DNA of 64,000 bases from a virus: positions 104,654-168,653 of IMG/VR virus record IMGVR_UViG_3300042317_000390. One strand, given 5' to 3'. A program made the translations under genes and the position numbers. Shown in pieces: positions 59,832 through 64,000 of this stretch. Positions within the stretch are counted from its first letter, which is position 1; every line of letters starts with the position of its first letter. The notes under the pieces are model-generated. The model was not told where the DNA came from and did no database searches. It saw nothing but the letters and a program-made list of their open reading frames with translations.

Positions 59832-60091
59832 CAGTTAGTCTCCAGTAACAAAGAACCGCTATTTGAATCTGTTACTAGATGTTCCTTCAACTGATTGAAA
59901 CCACCGATGTTGAAACCATCGATTACAATCACTGGAAACGTCTTAGCTTCTGGGAACTTTGATAGAAGGATCTCACGAGTAAAGTCCTTATCCAACTTAT
60001 ACTCAACGAAATCTCTACCATGAATCTTAAGAAGCTGCTTTGACTGTTCACAGAAAGTACAGTTATCCTTTGAATAAATCTCAATACCCAT
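59831..60091 (-). CDS. grx: Glutaredoxin
   Basis: An 86-residue glutaredoxin: IEIYSKDNCTFCEQSKQLL with the active CxxC (C11, C14), then KTFPVIVIDGFNIGGFNQL (cis-Pro and glutathione site). In T4-like phages it reduces phage ribonucleotide reductase. Overlaps a tiny gene upstream by 11 bases. Confidence 0.9.
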   Translation of the reverse strand: MGIEIYSKDNCTFCEQSKQLLKIHGRDFVEYKLDKDFTREILLSKFPEAKTFPVIVIDGFNIGGFNQLKEHLVTDSNSGSLLLETN

Positions 60092-60197
60092 ATAGATAAT
60101 CCTCCCAATATTCTTCTACATCATCCATGTTTGCTGGATCGTAACCTCTTTCAAACATGTCTGCGTTTACGAGTAGTTCTAAATCGCTGAATGCCAT
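60081..60197 (-). CDS. Tiny acidic protein (38 aa)
   Basis: A 38-residue frame: MAFSDLELLVNADMFERGYD, then DDVEEYWEDYLYGY. Good ribosome site AAGGAA 8 bases upstream and an overlapping stop with the glutaredoxin start support translation. Acidic; similar small proteins precede glutaredoxin-like genes in related phages (from memory). Confidence 0.6.
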   Translation of the reverse strand: MAFSDLELLVNADMFERGYDPANMDDVEEYWEDYLYGY

Positions 60198-60224
60198 TTT
60201 TTATTCCTTATTTTGAGGAACTGT

Positions 60225-60230
60225 ATTATA
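60225..60230 (-). promoter_or_regulatory. Possible sigma-70 -10 box (TATAAT, - strand)
   Basis: TATAAT on the - strand 28 bases before the tiny gene at 60197. The -35 position is poor (CTTTTC), so activator help or no use is possible. Confidence 0.35.
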
Positions 60231-60256
60231 GCCTTTTTTCGGTAGAAGAAAAGCCT

Positions 60257-60952
60257 TTATTTGGTCTTAACATAGCTTGCTTTGATGTTTTTCTTCTCTA
60301 GAAGTTCAAAGCCACGTGGGAACAACCAATCCTGCTCTACGATCTTATCGTGATCATACATCCAGATATCATCGAATACGAATACTGCTCCAATTGGTGC
60401 ACGCTCAGCAAAGAACTTGCATTCAATATCTAGCGTCTTGTTATCGTGAGGACCATCGAAGAATACAAAAGCATATTCATTCTCTAGCTTCTTCTCATCG
60501 TTATACACTGGAACACCATCATGATAACGCTTGAAAAACTCTGTATCTTCTAGGCAGAAGAATGTAAAGTTTAGACCGGCATTATATGCATAAAAGTATA
60601 GTGAGGGGATAATACGATTACGCATGTTATTATCGTAATCAAAACGCTGAGGGGAAGTAAGTTCCTTAGACATCTTATCGCCTTCGATCTGACGATCTGG
60701 ATTATGGATAGTCATATTAAGATTTGTACATTCAATCTCAATATTACCATAAGGATCGATACAGAACATAGAACGATTTTTATTTTCTAGATAATCAATA
60801 ATCATCTTAGCAGAACCACCACGACGAGTTCCAATCTCTACGATTGCTCCTGGTGTTGAACCTACCTTCTGGACTGCGTTTACTAGAATCTCATACTCTT
60901 GTGAATCCGTACCAAATACTTCTTCATCACTAAAACGAATAATAGCCATCAT
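60257..60952 (-). CDS. Class I SAM methyltransferase-like protein
   Basis: A 231-residue Rossmann-like protein. GAIVEIGTRRGGSAKMIIDY is a SAM-binding motif I, followed by DPYGNIEIEC and YAFVFFDGPHDNKTLDIECK (with D acid). It resembles the methyltransferase group including TylF/cephalosporin hydroxylase-like proteins. A surface glycan or small-molecule substrate is likely; DNA is not excluded. Start ATGATG: first ATG chosen. Confidence 0.7.
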   Translation of the reverse strand: MMAIIRFSDEEVFGTDSQEYEILVNAVQKVGSTPGAIVEIGTRRGGSAKMIIDYLENKNRSMFCIDPYGNIEIECTNLNMTIHNPDRQIEGDKMSKELTSPQRFDYDNNMRNRIIPSLYFYAYNAGLNFTFFCLEDTEFFKRYHDGVPVYNDEKKLENEYAFVFFDGPHDNKTLDIECKFFAERAPIGAVFVFDDIWMYDHDKIVEQDWLFPRGFELLEKKNIKASYVKTK

Positions 60953-61044
60953 TTCACTCCGTTATAACCAATACCACAATGTTTTTCTCTAGCTGTCTGT
61001 TTGTTCTCTAGTGCTACTAGAATCTTTTTCAATAATGTAATCAT
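60949..61044 (-). CDS. Tiny basic protein (31 aa)
   Basis: A 31-residue frame, MITLLKKILVALENKQTARE then KHCGIGYNGVK. Ribosome site GGGAG 6 bases upstream; the stop overlaps the methyltransferase start (ATGA). Coupling supports it, length argues for caution. Confidence 0.5.
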   Translation of the reverse strand: MITLLKKILVALENKQTAREKHCGIGYNGVK

Positions 61045-61045
61045 C

Positions 61046-61285
61046 TTAAACTCCCATAAATGCTTTTATCATACCGCCAGTATATAGTAGTAAGATAAAA
61101 GCTTGAATTGTAATCAAAGAAAGTTTTTTCCAATGCAAAGCCATAAGTAACCAAAGAAAGTTACCTAGTGCACTCATATATATGTTAGCGGGATAAACAT
61201 TCCATGAAGTAAGAGCTACAGCGATAATTAAAGTTATCGTTGCTGCCCACTCAATAGAAATCCACAATTTGGTCTGCGATACCAT
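61046..61285 (-). CDS. Small three-span membrane protein
   Basis: A 79-residue hydrophobic protein with three membrane spans: IEWAATITLIIAVALTSW, NIYMSALGNFLWLLMAL and LITIQAFILLLYTGGMIKAF. It overlaps the ClpP gene by 35 bases. Similar small membrane proteins are found in Alphaproteobacteria (DUF6552-like, from memory). Function unknown. Confidence 0.6.
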   Translation of the reverse strand: MVSQTKLWISIEWAATITLIIAVALTSWNVYPANIYMSALGNFLWLLMALHWKKLSLITIQAFILLLYTGGMIKAFMGV

Positions 61286-61817
61286 ATTTCACTGCCTCCT
61301 TGGGCGTCAACCATACATCTTCTGGTGGTAACAGAAATTTCTTAATTACTGCTTCGGTTTGACCGGTGCATTTCTTATAATGATCGATAATACGTTGACT
61401 TGTATTATTAAACTCTTTTACTGATGCGTGGAGTTCGTGTTCTTTACCGATAGTTCCCCATGAGAACTGATGCGATAAGATCGCAGTATTTCGGGTAATG
61501 TAACGATGGCCTTTTTCTCCAGCCATAAACGTAAGTAAACCACAAGAAGCAATCTCACCAAGTCCATATGTAAATACTGGAATCTTTGAACCTTTGATGG
61601 TATCAATTAGAGCAAAAGCTGAGGGAACTTCTCCACCGGGAGAGTTGATGATAAATTTAATTTGTTTAGGACGATCTTTTCGCATTAGGTTTCTGGCGAG
61701 AATAAACTTAAGAGCATCGCCAGTGCTAGACGCATCGAATGTAGAATTAAAAAGATAGTAGTGAAAATCTTCGATGTTGGGAACTTCTGGGGTTTCTTTT
61801 TCTTTATCTAGACTCAC
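61251..61817 (-). CDS. clpP: ClpP-like serine protease
   Basis: A 188-residue ClpP-family protein. INSPGGEVPSAFALIDTI precedes the nucleophile Ser (S91 in GEIASCGLL); the catalytic His is in TAILSHQFSWG (H116), and an acidic residue follows in PPEDVWLTPKEAVKYG. A phage protease may help processing or host takeover. The Ser context ASC departs from the usual ASM. Four-gene run with its neighbours. Confidence 0.85.
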   Translation of the reverse strand: MSLDKEKETPEVPNIEDFHYYLFNSTFDASSTGDALKFILARNLMRKDRPKQIKFIINSPGGEVPSAFALIDTIKGSKIPVFTYGLGEIASCGLLTFMAGEKGHRYITRNTAILSHQFSWGTIGKEHELHASVKEFNNTSQRIIDHYKKCTGQTEAVIKKFLLPPEDVWLTPKEAVKYGIADQIVDFY

Positions 61818-61830
61818 CTAATCCTCCATT

Positions 61831-61861
61831 AAGAAAGGGGAGGCACGGACATTGCCTCCCC
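61831..61861 (-). terminator. Intrinsic terminator (- strand)
   Basis: Stem GGGGAGGCA / TGCCTCCCC (9 bp), loop ATGTCCG, then TTTCTT in the - strand direction. It ends the exported M15-like gene and separates it from clpP. Confidence 0.9.
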
Positions 61862-61868
61862 ATATTTA

Positions 61869-62399
61869 TTATCTCTGAATGTGCATGTGGTTGTAGTGAC
61901 CCTTAACACGCCAAAGAACGGTATAGCCAGCAGCACGAGCGGAAGATGCAACTTGGTCAAACTTACGCCCGTATCTGGAATGTGCTTCATATACGCCACG
62001 ACCAACGTTAACGTCAATCGCACGTCCAGCATAATGTGCCCAACCATGATGAACATGATGGACTCCGCCGAAAGCTGGATGTTCGGAAACTCTTAGTCCC
62101 ATGTTCTGTAGAAGATGTCCATAAGACACAATCGATGAAGACATATGACCAGAGTAATGTTTTGTGTATGTTGAATATCTCTTGCTATGGTAAGAAGTAT
62201 GCTTCGTACGATAGTGATTCATTGGAGTCATAACTGACCAGCCACGATCTGGCCCACCGAGAATGTCTCCAATAGGATCATAAGGGATAGTTTCGTGTTT
62301 TGAATACTGAGTATTCTGGCTGTAGTGACGGGCTTCAGCTATGTCGCTAAAAGCAAACAAAGCTGCTGCTGTCAAAACAGCAAAAATAATCTTCTTCAT
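61869..62399 (-). CDS. Exported M15-like (D-Ala-D-Ala) peptidase-like protein
   Basis: A 176-residue protein with signal peptide MKKIIFAVLTAAALFAFSDI ending IAEA-RHY, a His/Ser/Tyr-rich linker, and a C-terminal domain HYAGRAIDVNVG ... GHYNHMHIQ, the H-x6-D ... H-x-H zinc pattern of M15 carboxypeptidases. It likely cuts peptidoglycan stems in the periplasm. Exported cell-wall enzyme near an RlpA-like gene suggests lysis or release functions. Confidence 0.75.
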   Translation of the reverse strand: MKKIIFAVLTAAALFAFSDIAEARHYSQNTQYSKHETIPYDPIGDILGGPDRGWSVMTPMNHYRTKHTSYHSKRYSTYTKHYSGHMSSSIVSYGHLLQNMGLRVSEHPAFGGVHHVHHGWAHYAGRAIDVNVGRGVYEAHSRYGRKFDQVASSARAAGYTVLWRVKGHYNHMHIQR

Positions 62400-62433
62400 A
62401 ATTTTACCTTTCTGTTATGCGCAACCGACCCTT

Positions 62434-62835
62434 TTAACACGCGTGATAATTGAGATGTGCGGTTCCTGAGAATCCGAGGGCACGAGCCACGTTTTGATTT
62501 ACGTCAATGGTTCTACCTCTGACGAATGGCCCTCTATCGGTTACAACGGCTTCTACTGATCTACCGTTTGCAGGATTGTGAATGCAAACTGTTGTACCAA
62601 ACGGTAGAGTTCTATGCGCAACACCATAGTGATGACGCATGCCCGACGCTGTCCGTCCACGCCGGTCGTTATACCACGAAGCATTGTGCGCTCCGGTGGA
62701 ATAAGTATTTAGTCTATTTCCATGCTTATTTCTGTAAGCCACTGGTTCTACTGGACTTCCAAAAAGATCATCAAGAAATCCTGCATTTGCAGGCGTTACC
62801 AATAGCATTGCCATTACGGCTAAAATATACTTCAT
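62434..62835 (-). CDS. Exported RlpA-like protein
   Basis: A 133-residue protein. Signal peptide [18 protein letters not shown], then the double-psi beta-barrel [34 protein letters not shown] and [20 protein letters not shown], the RlpA core with catalytic-like Asp. RlpA proteins cleave glycan strands at the septum. A phage copy may weaken the wall or be a relic of host transfer. Confidence 0.82.
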   Translation of the reverse strand: MKYILAVMAMLLVTPANAGFLDDLFGSPVEPVAYRNKHGNRLNTYSTGAHNASWYNDRRGRTASGMRHHYGVAHRTLPFGTTVCIHNPANGRSVEAVVTDRGPFVRGRTIDVNQNVARALGFSGTAHLNYHAC

Positions 62836-62854
62836 AATGTTTCCTTTAAGTGAA

Positions 62855-62931
62855 TGGTGTCTCAGGTAGGACTCGAACCTACAACCGCGCTGTTATGAGC
62901 AGCGAGAACTGACCAATTGTTCTACTGAGAC
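62855..62931 (-). tRNA. tRNA-Met (CAT)
   Basis: 77 bases on the - strand. Acceptor GTCTCAG/CTGAGAC, anticodon stem CGCTG/CAGCG with loop CTCATAA, T-loop TTCGAGT, CCA encoded. Unlike the CAT tRNA at 49569, its T-arm is normal. Confidence 0.92.
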
Positions 62932-62933
62932 GT

Positions 62934-63011
62934 TGGTGCCCTTGATCGGATTCGAACCGATACCTTTAAGAGTTTTAAGCTCTTTGACTCTACCTGTTGG
63001 TCTACAAGGGC
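62934..63011 (-). tRNA. tRNA with TAA anticodon (Leu), short variable arm
   Basis: 78 bases. Acceptor GCCCTTG/CAAGGGC, anticodon stem AAGAG/CTCTT with loop CTTAAAA (TAA), T-loop TTCGAAT, CCA encoded. The variable region is only 6 bases, while bacterial Leu tRNAs carry a long arm. The stop region of the HNH gene overlaps its 5' end by 10 bases. Confidence 0.8.
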
Positions 63012-63439
63012 TTTAACTTCATAGCTCTTTTGTAGTTTCCTCCTTTTGGGCTTAACCCTACTCTCAAAAGAGCTTTTCTTATACTAGGTTCTTCTTTTAA
63101 AGCTAGTAATAATTCATCATCACTCACTTTAAATTTACCTGTATTTCCTTTACCACAATATGTATGCGTTTGACTATGACAATTAGGACATAAAAATCTT
63201 AAGTTTTCTCTTCTGTTATCTACACAGTTACCGTTTATATGGTCTAATTGTAGATTTAAAGATTTTCCATTATGTTGTCCATCATTACCACATTCTTCAC
63301 ATACATATTGTCTTCCTTCTTCTAAAAGAAGTTTTTTAAGAAATCCAGTAGAACTGGATGAACCCAATACAAAAACTTCTTTTTTCTTTTTATCGTTTAT
63401 TGATTTTGTTGCTTTTTCTCGATGTTCTTGTGTCCACAT
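63002..63439 (-). CDS. HNH endonuclease
   Basis: A 145-residue HNH protein. CEECGNDGQHNG, LQLDHINGNCVDNRRENLRF and CPNCHSQTHTY make the HNH metal site and zinc knuckle; a C-terminal helix-turn-helix-like segment (SIRKALLRVGLSPKGGNYKR) likely binds DNA. It overlaps the tRNA-Leu gene. Expression seems gated by the hairpin at 63438-63468, which joins a late promoter and the ribosome site. Confidence 0.85.
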   Translation of the reverse strand: MWTQEHREKATKSINDKKKKEVFVLGSSSSTGFLKKLLLEEGRQYVCEECGNDGQHNGKSLNLQLDHINGNCVDNRRENLRFLCPNCHSQTHTYCGKGNTGKFKVSDDELLLALKEEPSIRKALLRVGLSPKGGNYKRAMKLKPL

Positions 63440-63468
63440 ATAAATCTCCTGTTTAGGAGTATTTATAT
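63438..63468 (-). promoter_or_regulatory. Late promoter within a hairpin that covers the ribosome site
   Basis: On the - strand ATATAAAT-A-CTCCT pairs with AGGAGATTTATAT (8 bp plus 5 bp around one bulged A; loop AAAC). The 5' arm contains TATAAATA (63460-63467 on +); the 3' arm holds the ribosome site AGGAG and the first two bases of the ATG. Transcripts from upstream can fold and hide the site; transcripts starting at this late promoter lack most of the 5' arm. T4 uses the same design for I-TevI and gene e. Confidence 0.8.
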
Positions 63469-63494
63469 ATTTTAAGTTTTAAGGGTCGTTGTCT

Positions 63495-63953
63495 CTACGC
63501 CAAGAGTCTATCAGCTGCGATGGAAGCAGCGAATGCGTCAGGTTTAACGAAGGGAACTATATTACACATACCCTTTACATAACCAACAGCTTCGCCAATA
63601 ACGCAACTAGACCCAAACCTTTCGCTAGGATTGATATCAAGATGGATTTCAACATGACGTATGCCTATTGCTTCTTCTAGGTCTATATAAAGATTCGCCG
63701 TCCTTATTACCTCTTTCATAAGTCGAAGTCTAGGCTTATCACGCTTCTGATCATAATCTATTTCGGATTCAAGTCTACCGAAAATCTTACAACCTCTGCA
63801 ACCGTCATGATGAATAACGACCACGGTAGCATATTCTGCATACCAAGTTTCACCACGTTTATATCTAGCTGAATCTGAACCAATATAGATTTTAGTGTTC
63901 AAAGATGTATTAATAATATATTCTCTAACTTGATCCAGATCCAGCTTTCTCAT
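63495..63953 (-). CDS. DUF458/RNase H-like protein (YkuK type)
   Basis: A 152-residue RNase H-like protein. NTKIYIGSDSARYKRGETWY has the first acidic position, LRLMKEVIRTANLYIDLEEA the second, and IRHVEIHLDINPSERFGSS the third. Family DUF458 has unknown function; nuclease or ribosome-linked roles are suggested. It is preceded by a partial basic gene. Confidence 0.72.
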   Translation of the reverse strand: MRKLDLDQVREYIINTSLNTKIYIGSDSARYKRGETWYAEYATVVVIHHDGCRGCKIFGRLESEIDYDQKRDKPRLRLMKEVIRTANLYIDLEEAIGIRHVEIHLDINPSERFGSSCVIGEAVGYVKGMCNIVPFVKPDAFAASIAADRLLA

Positions 63954-63955
63954 GA

Positions 63956-64000
63956 TTACTTCTTCTTACGACCCTTCAATCTACGTGATTTTCTTTTCTG
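63956..64000 (-). CDS. C-terminal end of a basic protein (partial)
   Basis: The last 14 codons of a - strand frame that enters from the right edge: QKRKSRRLKGRKKK and stop at 63956-63958. The highly basic tail could bind nucleic acid. Nothing more can be read. Confidence 0.5.
   Translation of the reverse strand, partial: QKRKSRRLKGRKKK

Noticed and set aside
61863-61870. AATAAATA on the - strand before clpP
   Set aside because: The terminator at 61831-61861 lies directly downstream, inside or after the supposed transcript start, so it is not a credible clpP promoter.
1-64000. CRISPR array, prophage integrase or attachment site
   Set aside because: No regularly spaced repeats, integrase or att-like duplication beside a tRNA was found; the fibre repeats are coding and irregular. 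The content is that of a virulent T4-like phage.

Overview
The window is a segment of a T4-superfamily (myovirus, Straboviridae-like) phage genome. The gene order 13-14-15-16-17-18-19-20-(67)-21-22-23-3-uvsY-uvsW-55-47-46 and then 45-44-62-regA is the conserved T4-like virion and replication core. Late promoters of the T4 type (TATAAATA) stand before the sheath, scaffold, capsid and other genes, and the matching late sigma factor (gp55) is encoded. No photosynthesis genes are present. The low G+C, the fibre style and the accessory genes recall T4-like phages of Alphaproteobacteria and marine bacteria; the host is an inference, not something the sequence proves.

Layout. From 1 to about 50.36 kb nearly everything is on the + strand. 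1-13.6 kb is an array of long fibre proteins interleaved with small accessory or chaperone-like proteins. 13.6-28.6 kb holds neck, terminase, tail and head genes, interrupted by a GIY-YIG endonuclease. 28.6-36 kb holds an inverted HNH gene, the gp3-like gene, recombination genes (uvsY, uvsW, 46, 47) and late sigma factor 55. 36-37.3 kb has a lysozyme and a peptide deformylase. 37.3-44.5 kb is an accessory block whose core is a candidate DNA-base hypermodification pathway: TET/JBP-like 2OG oxygenase, PLP enzyme, thymine-pyrophosphorylase-like protein and P-loop kinase, flanked by a second 2OG oxygenase, a MazG-like protein and a GT-A glycosyltransferase. 44.5-47.2 kb is clamp, clamp loader and regA. 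47.2-50.4 kb mixes very small genes, four + strand tRNA genes, two exported low-complexity proteins and two possible structured RNAs.

From 50.35 kb to the end everything is on the - strand. It carries a PD-(D/E)XK exonuclease, PhoH, RNase H, and an overlapping operon that encodes a near-complete nucleotide-heptose pathway (transaldolase, GmhA-like isomerase, GHMP heptose kinase, GmhB-like phosphatase, cytidylyltransferase-fold enzyme and a glycosyltransferase) behind an S-adenosylmethionine decarboxylase and a late promoter. Further on come glutaredoxin, a methyltransferase-like protein, a ClpP-like protease, two exported cell-wall proteins (M15-like and RlpA-like), two tRNA genes, a second HNH gene and a DUF458/RNase H-like gene.

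Points that stand out: the two biosynthetic cassettes (DNA base modification and heptose); a 13-bp hairpin that pairs a late promoter with the ribosome binding site of the HNH gene at 63.4 kb; a 22-bp perfect palindrome that is a back-to-back late promoter at 28.98 kb; unusual tRNA genes; and GC-rich hairpin clusters beside the tRNA genes.
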